Origin: an uncultured Verrucomicrobiota bacterium
Lineage (GTDB): Bacteria > Verrucomicrobiota > Kiritimatiellia > SS1-B-03-39 > UBA6053
Direction of reading: 5' to 3'
NCBI GenBank assembly: GCA_937127435.1
Contig: CAKZLZ010000124.1
Coordinates: 28,602-92,601 of the forward strand
Length of the DNA stretch: 64,000 bases
Part shown: positions 8,314 through 16,691 of the stretch, piece by piece
Layout of the letters: every line of letters begins with the position of its first letter
How positions within the stretch are numbered: the stretch's first letter is position 1
Notes under the pieces: generated by a model
What the model saw: only the letters and a program-made list of their open reading frames with translations
The model's database searches: none
Told to the model about the DNA's origin: nothing
Program-made: the position numbers and the translations under genes

Positions 8314-10812
8314 ATGGTTAATGAAGCAACCCCCATGATGAAGCAGTTCCGTAAAATCCGGAACAGTCTGCCTGAAGAGATTATCTTATTTTTCAGGTTG
8401 GGTGACTTTTATGAAATGTTCTTCGATGATGCGGTCACCGCCTCGAAAATTTTGGAAATCACCCTCACCAAACGTCAGAAAGTGCCCATGTGCGGCATCC
8501 CTTTTCATTCTGCGGACGGCTATTTGGCCAAACTGATTAAAGCCGGCAAAAAGGTGGCGATTTGCGACCAGGTGGAGGATCCTGCCCAAACCAAGGGGAT
8601 CGTGCAACGGGAAGTTGTCCGCATTATCACCCCGGGAACAGTACTGGAAGATAACGTGCTGGATTCCGCCCGCCCGAATTATCTGGCGGGGTTGCATCGG
8701 GAGAAAAACGGTTATGGACTGGCGCTTCTGGATATTTCCACCGGAGATTTCCGCATTGAAGAATCCAAAGATCTGGGTGCGCTGCTGGACAGTTTTGTGG
8801 CCGCCGGACCGGCCGAATTGCTGGTGGCGGAAGAGGAAAAAGATCAGTGGCCGGCCGATTTAAAATTGGTGGCGCGGGTGCTCACCCCTTACGACGACTG
8901 GGTCTTCGAAGGCGATGCGGCCGAAGACCTGTTGATCCGCCATTTTTCCGTACAATCGCTGGAAGGATTTGGTTGTCAGAACCTGGGCCCCGCCCTGGGC
9001 GCCGCGGCCGCGGTACTGCATTATGTGCACCACAACCTTCACAACAAAATCGACCACATCCGCTCTCTGCAGGTTCGGAATCCGGAAGATTTTTTGGTAC
9101 TGGACGAAGCCACGGTTTCCAATCTGGAACTTTTGGAATCCCGGGATCCGCGTCCCGGTCATCGCGGCCCCACTTTGCTTAAAGTCATGGATGCCACCTG
9201 CACCGCCATGGGTGCCCGATTGTTGCGTCAGTGGATTGCCCGTCCCCTCACCAACAAAGCCGCCATTGAAGCACGACACCAGGCGGTGGAAACTTTATTG
9301 ACGCAACAGGCGGATTACCGCGGCATCCGCGAAGGCCTGGGGGATGTAAAAGATTTGGAACGGTTGTTGGCCCGACTGCACAGCAGCAGTGGAAATCCGC
9401 GGGAAGTGCAAGCCATGGCGCAATCGTTGCGTGCCCTCCCGGGTTTAAAATCTTTGTTGGCCTCCTCTCCTTCCCCCCGCCTTCATCAATTGGGAGGGGA
9501 ACTGCAACCTCTGCCCGAACTTACTGCCCATATTGAAGCCTCGTTGGTGGATGAACCACCGGCCAATCTGAAAGATGGCGGGGTCATCCGGGAGGGGGTG
9601 CATTCCGAGTTGGACGAACTGCGGGCGGCCTCTACCGAAGGCCGGAAATGGCTGGCCAACTTTCAAGTCGAAGAGCAGGAACGCACCGGAATTAAAAGTC
9701 TTAAGATCCGGCACAATAAAGTTTTCGGATATTATATCGAAGTCAGCAAATCCAATCTTGAGTTGGTGCCGGAAGACTACCAACGCAAACAGACCCTGGT
9801 CAATGCGGAGCGCTTCATTACCCCTGCTCTCAAAGAAGTGGAAAACAAAATCCTCGGCGCCCAGGACCGTTCCGTCGCCCTGGAGCAGGAGCTCTTTTCC
9901 GCCCTGCGCGAGGAAGTGTTGAAGTATACTTTAGAAATTCAACAAAGTGCGGGCGCACTGGCGGAGATCGACGTTCTCACCGGGTTTGCCGAGCGGGCTT
10001 TGCGCTTGAGTTATTGCAAACCGCAGATGACGGAGGACGGGGTGCTCGACATCCGCGACGGACGTCATCCGGTGATTGAAACCCTGGAAGATGCCGAACG
10101 TTTTGTACCCAACGACAGTTACCTGAATGATCAGGACTATCAGCTACACATTCTCACCGGACCCAATATGGCCGGTAAATCGACCTATATTCGTCAGGTG
10201 GCGCTGATTACCATTCTGGCGCAAATGGGAAGCTATGTACCGGCATCCGAAGCCAAACTGAGTGTCGTCGACCGGGTGTTCACCCGGGTGGGTGCCAGTG
10301 ATGATCTGGCCCGCGGCCGCAGTACTTTTATGGTGGAGATGCAGGAGACGGCAAATATCCTGAACAACGCCACCCCGAAAAGCCTGGTCATTCTGGATGA
10401 AATCGGACGCGGCACTTCGACTTACGACGGGATCAGTATTGCCTGGGCGGTGGCGGAGCATCTGCACAACCGCCCCGAGAGCAAAGCCAAAACCCTGTTC
10501 GCCACCCATTATCACGAACTCACCCAGTTACCGGAAACCCTCAGTGGCGCCAAAAACTTTTCGGTCGCGGTGAGAGAGCGGGGGGAACAAATTGTGTTCC
10601 TGCGCAAGATCGTCGAAGGCGCGGCAGACCGCAGTTACGGCATTCAGGTGGGCCGCCTTGCAGGATTACCCGAACCCGTGGTCAACCGCGCAAGAGAGAT
10701 TTTATTTGGTCTGGAAGCGGGACAACACGGCAAAGGTCAACCCCAGTTGTTGCAACCCAAACCCCGGCGCAAAAAAGAAGACCCGGATCAGATGAAGCTT
10801 TTCGGAGATTGA
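8314..10812 (+). CDS. mutS: DNA mismatch repair protein MutS
   Basis: FFRLGDFYEMFFDDA, TGPNMAGKSTYIRQVALI and DEIGRGTSTYDGISIAWAVAEH. Confidence 0.98.
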   Translation: MVNEATPMMKQFRKIRNSLPEEIILFFRLGDFYEMFFDDAVTASKILEITLTKRQKVPMCGIPFHSADGYLAKLIKAGKKVAICDQVEDPAQTKGIVQREVVRIITPGTVLEDNVLDSARPNYLAGLHREKNGYGLALLDISTGDFRIEESKDLGALLDSFVAAGPAELLVAEEEKDQWPADLKLVARVLTPYDDWVFEGDAAEDLLIRHFSVQSLEGFGCQNLGPALGAAAAVLHYVHHNLHNKIDHIRSLQVRNPEDFLVLDEATVSNLELLESRDPRPGHRGPTLLKVMDATCTAMGARLLRQWIARPLTNKAAIEARHQAVETLLTQQADYRGIREGLGDVKDLERLLARLHSSSGNPREVQAMAQSLRALPGLKSLLASSPSPRLHQLGGELQPLPELTAHIEASLVDEPPANLKDGGVIREGVHSELDELRAASTEGRKWLANFQVEEQERTGIKSLKIRHNKVFGYYIEVSKSNLELVPEDYQRKQTLVNAERFITPALKEVENKILGAQDRSVALEQELFSALREEVLKYTLEIQQSAGALAEIDVLTGFAERALRLSYCKPQMTEDGVLDIRDGRHPVIETLEDAERFVPNDSYLNDQDYQLHILTGPNMAGKSTYIRQVALITILAQMGSYVPASEAKLSVVDRVFTRVGASDDLARGRSTFMVEMQETANILNNATPKSLVILDEIGRGTSTYDGISIAWAVAEHLHNRPESKAKTLFATHYHELTQLPETLSGAKNFSVAVRERGEQIVFLRKIVEGAADRSYGIQVGRLAGLPEPVVNRAREILFGLEAGQHGKGQPQLLQPKPRRKKEDPDQMKLFGD

Positions 10813-10828
10813 ATTGAACCCAAGGTAA

Positions 10829-11467
10829 ATGATGAGCACGGCTTTAATATTTCATGGTGGCTGGGATGGTCATCAACCGGTTGAATGTGCGGATATTTTC
10901 GCGAAGGAACTGGAAGCGCATGGCGTAAAAGTTACGGTTTCCGACAGTCTGGATGCCTTGAATGATCCGGAACAGGTGAAAAGTTATGACTTAATCACCC
11001 CGATCTGGACCATGGGTGAAATCAGCAAAGCGCAATCTGACAACCTGTTGAATGCCGTAAAGGAAGGTACCGGGCTGGCCGGATTTCATGGGGGCATGGG
11101 CGACGCCTTTCGCGGTAATATCGATTACGAATGGGCCGTGGGGGGGATCTTCGTGGGACACCCGCATATTGGAGACTATACCGTTCGGCTGACGGCGAAT
11201 CAGCACGAGATCACCAACGGACTCCCCTTGGAATTTCCTTACAACTCCGAGCAGTATTATATGTTGGTGGATCCAAGTATCCACGTGCTTGCAGACACTC
11301 TCTACGACCACGATGGCCGCCGGGCGGTGATGCCGGTGGTGTGGACCCGTTCCCTGGGGAAAGGCCGGGTGTTTTTCTCTGCGCTCGGCCATCAGGCGCA
11401 GGAATTCAGTGACTTTCCACGGGTGAAGGACATGACGGTAAAAGGGTTGCTGTGGGCGATGCGGTAA
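10829..11467 (+). CDS. ThuA domain-containing protein
   Basis: ALIFHGGWDGHQP...GLAGFHGGMGDAF...GRVFFSALGH typical of ThuA-like glutamine amidotransferase fold. Confidence 0.88.
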   Translation: MMSTALIFHGGWDGHQPVECADIFAKELEAHGVKVTVSDSLDALNDPEQVKSYDLITPIWTMGEISKAQSDNLLNAVKEGTGLAGFHGGMGDAFRGNIDYEWAVGGIFVGHPHIGDYTVRLTANQHEITNGLPLEFPYNSEQYYMLVDPSIHVLADTLYDHDGRRAVMPVVWTRSLGKGRVFFSALGHQAQEFSDFPRVKDMTVKGLLWAMR

Positions 11468-11538
11468 AGATGAAAAGGAAGGGTAGAATTCAAAATTTCG
11501 TCACCCCGGCATTCCCTGCTTTGTTTCCAGGTACCCCC

Positions 11539-12432
11539 ATGAAATATATTAATTTTTCAGCTCTGGTTATCATACTTTGGTTTTGTAGAACCTACCCTTT
11601 ATACGGAGAAGAGAAAGCAGAGTTCAAAGGGACACCGCTAGAGGTTTTGGCCCAAGATTTGGACCTGGCTGACCCGACAGAGCGAAATGCAACCATAAGG
11701 AAAATTGCGCTGATAGGTTCTCCCGAGGCCATCACCTGGTTGCAAACCCGCCTTGAACGCAATTTAAATCAACAGACAGGGGAGACGACAAGTACAAGTT
11801 GTCAATCGCTGAAAGAGTTTCGAGCACACATGATCGTTCCATCTGAAAACGACGTATTGGCAGAGGAACTTGCGAAAACGTATTTAGAAAAATTGATTCC
11901 TCTTTTGAAACAAACAGCTCTGCTGGGCACCGACGATGGATCAAGTTTGGCCTGTAGAGTATATGAGTCATATGGTCAGAAAATCCAGTACAATAAAAAT
12001 GGGGAGATTTGCGACTACGAACCTTCCGAAAAACAAAAACAACACCAGCAGCTCCGAATAGACTTTGAGGCACAATGGAATGAAGCATTTGTAAACCTGA
12101 AGCCCGAAAAGAAAGCATTGGGACAACCGGTGAACGAGTGGCTCTCAACGTATAAAATGCCCTTTAACCTCACAAACCGCCCCAACGACGGAAACACGGT
12201 CCAATATTATAGAGAACGATATTCAAAAGATGAAATTGAAACCTTCACATTATATGGTGACCTCAACGCGCTGAATGATCATGAAAAATTCACTGAAATT
12301 CTCTGGAGCTCAGATACCGGTACCGGGCAAAAAGGGTTTTGGGCTTATTTCGATGCAGAGGATGGCAAACTTCTTTTCCTGTTTCATATGGATTGGTCTC
12401 ATGCAGATCGAATTTCAAAGAAATCGTTTTAG
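11539..12432 (+). CDS. Hypothetical exported protein
   Basis: ATG at 11539 gives a signal peptide MKYINFSALVIILWFCRTYPLYG; ORF continues from 11452 upstream. Confidence 0.6.
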   Translation: MKYINFSALVIILWFCRTYPLYGEEKAEFKGTPLEVLAQDLDLADPTERNATIRKIALIGSPEAITWLQTRLERNLNQQTGETTSTSCQSLKEFRAHMIVPSENDVLAEELAKTYLEKLIPLLKQTALLGTDDGSSLACRVYESYGQKIQYNKNGEICDYEPSEKQKQHQQLRIDFEAQWNEAFVNLKPEKKALGQPVNEWLSTYKMPFNLTNRPNDGNTVQYYRERYSKDEIETFTLYGDLNALNDHEKFTEILWSSDTGTGQKGFWAYFDAEDGKLLFLFHMDWSHADRISKKSF

Positions 12433-12443
12433 ATGATTCATTT

Positions 12444-13466
12444 ATGATCCCCCACAACTTTCCATCCCCTTCCATTCAAATCATCGGTCACGGACTGGCG
12501 GGAGCCATTCTGGCGGAAACACTTTCCCAAGCAGGTTTGCGGGTTTCGGTCTATGACGATGGCGGTGTTTCTTCCAGCCAGGTGGCGGCGGGAATGTTCA
12601 CGCCGCTCACCGGCAGGCGCCTCATTCCCAGTTGGTCGCTTGAACATGCCATGCCGGCAGTGGAACAGTTTTATCCGTCATTGGAAAAAAAATTGGGCTC
12701 CACCTTTTTCCATCCCTGTTCCACCCTGCGGATTTTCCGAAGTTTGGACGAACAGGCTGAATGGATAAAAAACCGGGAGAACGGATTCACAAAACCACTG
12801 AGCGGCGATGCCCTTCCCTTTCAATCATCTTTCGGAGGCTGTGAAATCGTGGGCGGCGGATGGGTGGATCTCCCCCTGATGCTGGAAGGGCTCACCCAAA
12901 GGCGCAAAGAGAAACAGGAATGGGGAAAACTCGAAGCGGCCGACATCACGGTTTGGGCCGAAGGTGTCCGGGCTTCTGAAAATCCGTTGTGGAAAGATGT
13001 GGGCTGGCGGAATGCGCACGGGGACATTCTCACCCTCAAAATTCCGGATTTGCCTGAAGACTGTATTTATAATTTCGGAAAGTTTTTGGTCCCCCTCGGA
13101 AATCAGAAATTCCGTTGTGGCGCAACCTATGCCTGGGACGAATGTTCTCCGGCACCCAGGGCGCAAGGACGACAGGAACTTGAAGCCGAAGTACGTTCGT
13201 TTTTGAAACTTCCTTTTGAAGTGTTGGATCACCGGGCAGGCATTCGGCCGGTCGCAGTCGCCCGGGTCCCGGTGGCCGGACCGCATCCTGAAGAGATATC
13301 CCAATGGATTTTTAATGGCTTTGGGAGCAAAGGCGTGTTGATGGCTCCATGGATGGCGGAATGCGTGCTGGCAAAAATTACGCAGGGGAAAGAATTGCCC
13401 AAAGAAACCCGGGCGGCCCGTCGCATGCAGCGTCAGCGGGACCGGGCGAAGACATATAACCGATAA
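12444..13466 (+). CDS. FAD-dependent oxidoreductase (DAO-like)
   Basis: IQIIGHGLAGAILAETLSQAGLRVSVYDDG nucleotide-binding fold; C-terminal NGFGSKGVLMAPWMAE. Confidence 0.85.
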   Translation: MIPHNFPSPSIQIIGHGLAGAILAETLSQAGLRVSVYDDGGVSSSQVAAGMFTPLTGRRLIPSWSLEHAMPAVEQFYPSLEKKLGSTFFHPCSTLRIFRSLDEQAEWIKNRENGFTKPLSGDALPFQSSFGGCEIVGGGWVDLPLMLEGLTQRRKEKQEWGKLEAADITVWAEGVRASENPLWKDVGWRNAHGDILTLKIPDLPEDCIYNFGKFLVPLGNQKFRCGATYAWDECSPAPRAQGRQELEAEVRSFLKLPFEVLDHRAGIRPVAVARVPVAGPHPEEISQWIFNGFGSKGVLMAPWMAECVLAKITQGKELPKETRAARRMQRQRDRAKTYNR

Positions 13467-13590
13467 ATTCCGTCCGGACGGCAGAGGGGAAAAATGCCGG
13501 GTTAAAAAAAAGTTTCACTCGAAACAATAAATCCGAAAACCCTGCGTTTATGTTCATTGTAACCAAACCCCTAACCTAAAGGTTGATGAA

Positions 13591-14166
13591 ATGAACAAAG
13601 TACAGATTAGTAAAAAATTGATTCCTTGCCTGATCGCAGGCCTGATAATTCCCCTCGCAGGATTCGCCGACGCCGACCAGGAAAAACCTGAAGGCCGCCG
13701 TAAAGGTCCGCCCCAGGAAGGTCCCCGCCGCGACCGCATTATAGAAATGTTCGATGCGGATGGGGATGGAAAACTTTCCGAAGAGGAACGTGCCACCGCC
13801 AAAGCCGCCGGGGAAGCCCGCCGTGCCGAAGCCCTGAAAAATTACGACAAAGATGGTGACGGCAAGCTCAGCAAAGAAGAACGTCAGGTGATGATCGAAG
13901 ATAACCGTGAAAAACGGCAAGCGGAAATTCTGGAAAAATATGATGCGGACGGAGATGGAAAGCTCTCCGAAGAAGAACGTGCAAAAGTACGTGAAGAATT
14001 AGGCCCGCCTCCGGAAAAACGCAAAGAAATGCGCGAAAAAGCTCTGGAAAAATTCGACGCCGATGGTGACGGAGAACTCTCAGAAGAGGAACGTGCCACC
14101 GCCCGGGCAGAAATGCAGAAGCGCAAAGGCCCCAAAGGTGAGCGGAAAGGTCCCCCGCAGGAATAA
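13591..14166 (+). CDS. Secreted EF-hand protein (4 DxDxDG loops)
   Basis: FDADGDGKLSEEE, YDKDGDGKLSKEE, YDADGDGKLSEEE and FDADGDGELSEEE; signal peptide. Confidence 0.88.
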   Translation: MNKVQISKKLIPCLIAGLIIPLAGFADADQEKPEGRRKGPPQEGPRRDRIIEMFDADGDGKLSEEERATAKAAGEARRAEALKNYDKDGDGKLSKEERQVMIEDNREKRQAEILEKYDADGDGKLSEEERAKVREELGPPPEKRKEMREKALEKFDADGDGELSEEERATARAEMQKRKGPKGERKGPPQE

Positions 14167-14191
14167 CCTTTCTTCCATCTGAAAAGCACTT

Positions 14192-14213
14192 CCCCCCTGA
14201 TTTTTCAGGGGGG
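14192..14213. terminator. Intrinsic terminator downstream of EF-hand gene
   Basis: cccccctga-tttt-tcagggggg followed by attttta. Confidence 0.9.
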
Positions 14214-14329
14214 ATTTTTATTATTCATATCTGAAAGTTAACTGTTGCAAATTTTCAGGTTCAGACTCTAAAATACATTATCCTCAGATCCAATTCGGAT
14301 CAAAGGAACTAACCCCAACCGAAAGGTAA

Positions 14330-14707
14330 ATGAGAATGCAAAAATCCACAATCGCAAAAATTTTAATGGCTGTCGTTTTAACGGGATGGGTATTACCCAT
14401 GACGTCTATGGCGGAAGAATCCGGTGAAAAAAAAGAGCATCAAAAAAAGAAACCCAACAAAGACATGCTCGAGAAATATGACGTCGACAAAGACGGTACG
14501 ATTTCTGCCGATGAAAAAGCGGCCATGAAGGAAGACAAAAAAGCGCAAAAAGCAGAATTCATGAAGAAGTATGACACAGACGGAGACGGAAAACTCTCCA
14601 TGGATGAAAAAGCCGAAATGAAGAAGGCGAAAATGGAAGCGAAACAAGCCGCCAAAGATGCGAAAGAAAAAGCAAAAGAAAAAGCAAATGACATGGTGGA
14701 AGAATAA
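14330..14707 (+). CDS. Secreted EF-hand protein (2 loops)
   Basis: YDVDKDGTISADE and YDTDGDGKLSMDE; signal peptide; Lys/Glu-rich tail. Confidence 0.85.
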   Translation: MRMQKSTIAKILMAVVLTGWVLPMTSMAEESGEKKEHQKKKPNKDMLEKYDVDKDGTISADEKAAMKEDKKAQKAEFMKKYDTDGDGKLSMDEKAEMKKAKMEAKQAAKDAKEKAKEKANDMVEE

Positions 14708-14736
14708 TCAGTCCCCTGAACTTTCTTGCATAAAAC

Positions 14737-14764
14737 AAAACCCCCGGAATCTTCCGGGGGTTTT
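14737..14764. terminator. Intrinsic bidirectional terminator between convergent genes
   Basis: aaaacccccggaa-tc-ttccgggggtttt. Confidence 0.9.
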
Positions 14765-14787
14765 CACTTTCTGGATGAAAAAGCGTT

Positions 14788-15240
14788 TTAGCTGCAACCG
14801 CCTTCGCTTCCACAGCTTCCGCCACCGCAACCACCACCGCAGCATCCACCCTGTTTGGGGGTCACTTCTTCTTCCGTCGGCACGCGACCGAGTTCAAAAG
14901 TTTTGGTGACATAACGAACAACGGTATCCCGGAGTTCTTCGAATCCCTGCTGGGCTTCCACAAATCCGCCGGCAACGGGGTGCATCAACAGGCGTTCGCG
15001 TTGATCTTCAAAGGCTTGGATTTCTTCTTCGGTTAAATCACCGGAAGTTTCCTGCTTCTGAACCAGCTCGGATTGTTTCTGGCTGAGGTCCTGATATAAT
15101 TTCTGGGCATCGGCATCCTCAACGAATGCGTCCAATTGCGCTTTCATGCGTTTGTAGCTCTCGAGTTCGAGCAGGCTGGCACAAAGTTCTTTGGTTTTAC
15201 TGATTACGGGTGTTTCTTGGGCATTGAGTAAATCTGACAT
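14788..15240 (-). CDS. YlbF-family-like protein with Cys/Gly-rich C-terminal tail
   Basis: Helical YlbF/YmcA-like body (SKTKELCASLLELESYKRMKAQLDAF...); tail KQGGCCGGGCGGGSCGSEGGCS. Confidence 0.75.
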   Translation of the reverse strand: MSDLLNAQETPVISKTKELCASLLELESYKRMKAQLDAFVEDADAQKLYQDLSQKQSELVQKQETSGDLTEEEIQAFEDQRERLLMHPVAGGFVEAQQGFEELRDTVVRYVTKTFELGRVPTEEEVTPKQGGCCGGGCGGGSCGSEGGCS

Positions 15241-15316
15241 GAGGTTCCTTCTGAATTGAATTATGAGTTGAGGAAGCGTATAGGAACTCTAATGAATTGC
15301 AACTCTGGAAACGTGA

Positions 15317-16630
15317 ATGATTGATGTACAAGAAAAGCCCCGCATGGTGGAAAAGGCTTTTTTATTAAGTGTTCACCTGAAAGGAGAGTCCAAAGCCGAA
15401 GCAGAAGATTTACTCGAAGAGCTTGAAGAACTGGTGAAAACCTTGGGAATCGGTATTGTCGGCTCCGCGGTGGTGGAAGTGCGGGAATGGAAGGCCCGCT
15501 TGCTGATTGGGACGGGAAAAGCGGACGAAATTCTTGAAAAAATGAAAGAAGTCGATGCCGACTGCCTGGTGATCGACAATGAATTGTCCCCGGCACAGCA
15601 ACGGAACTGGGAAGCTTTCAGTAAATGCACCTGTATTGACCGTCAGGAAGTGATTTTGGATATTTTTGGGAGCCGCGCCCAAACCAAAGAGGCCAAATTG
15701 CAGGTCGAACTGGCCCGCATGGAGTATAATTTACCCCGTTTAAAAAAGGCATGGAGCCATCTGGGACGCCAATCCGGTGGCGGAGGCGGAGGGGGTGCGG
15801 CCCAAAAAGGGGAAGGTGAGCAGCAAATCGAGCTCGACCGCCGCATGGTCCGGGACCGCATTTCGTCGCTTAAAAAAGAATTAAAGATCGTACGGGCCAA
15901 CCGCGCGGTCCAACGCAAAGAGCGGAGCCGCGTACCCCTCCCGCATGCAGCGGTGGTCGGATACACCAATGCGGGAAAAAGCTCTCTGTTACAGGCCCTT
16001 TCCGGCTCCAAAATATATGTCGCCAATAAACTTTTTGCCACATTGGACACCACTACCCGGCGAATCGAATTGCCCAATGGCCGGCCTTTACTGGTCACGG
16101 ATACGGTCGGATTTGTCAGAAATTTGCCCCACGGACTGGTAGATGCCTTTAAAGCCACGTTGGAGGAAGCCATTCTCGCCGATTTCCTGATTCATGTACT
16201 GGATGTGACCGCACCGCAAGTTGAAGCCTTCCATGATACCACCCTCAAGGTCCTGGGGGAACTGGGTGCGGATCAAAAACGGATGATTACCGTATTTAAT
16301 AAAATCGATCTGTTGCCGGACAACGCCCGAAAACTTTCCATATTGCAAAGGCATCCGGACGCCATTTTTCTCTCCACCCACAGCCGGGAGGGACTTCAAA
16401 CCCTTGAAGAAAGGTTAAGCGATCAACTGGCGGATCAGGTATCCCATCTTCACCTCGAAATTCCACATGCCCGGGGGGATGTGGTCGCCCTGTTACACGA
16501 GCAGGCCAAGGTAAACAGCAGCCGCTATGAAGACGAAGCGGTTTTCGTGGATGCCACGGTCCCCAAACGACTCGTGGATATGTTGGAAAGCTGGGTGATT
16601 TCCGAAGCGGAATCTCCGGTCCGGTCCTAA
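15317..16630 (+). CDS. hflX: GTPase HflX
   Basis: GTGKADEI, VVGYTNAGKSSLLQAL, FATLDTTTRRI, DTVGFVRNLPHGLVDAFKATLEE. Confidence 0.96.
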   Translation: MIDVQEKPRMVEKAFLLSVHLKGESKAEAEDLLEELEELVKTLGIGIVGSAVVEVREWKARLLIGTGKADEILEKMKEVDADCLVIDNELSPAQQRNWEAFSKCTCIDRQEVILDIFGSRAQTKEAKLQVELARMEYNLPRLKKAWSHLGRQSGGGGGGGAAQKGEGEQQIELDRRMVRDRISSLKKELKIVRANRAVQRKERSRVPLPHAAVVGYTNAGKSSLLQALSGSKIYVANKLFATLDTTTRRIELPNGRPLLVTDTVGFVRNLPHGLVDAFKATLEEAILADFLIHVLDVTAPQVEAFHDTTLKVLGELGADQKRMITVFNKIDLLPDNARKLSILQRHPDAIFLSTHSREGLQTLEERLSDQLADQVSHLHLEIPHARGDVVALLHEQAKVNSSRYEDEAVFVDATVPKRLVDMLESWVISEAESPVRS

Positions 16631-16691
16631 AGAACATTCCCTTTTTTCCTTCTGGTCTTTTAAGATTTGCTAGGTAGGATGTTGGACACTT

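Noticed and set aside
11452-11538. N-terminal 29 codons of the 11452 ORF
   Set aside because: Overlaps the end of the ThuA gene; ATG at 11539 gives a good signal peptide.
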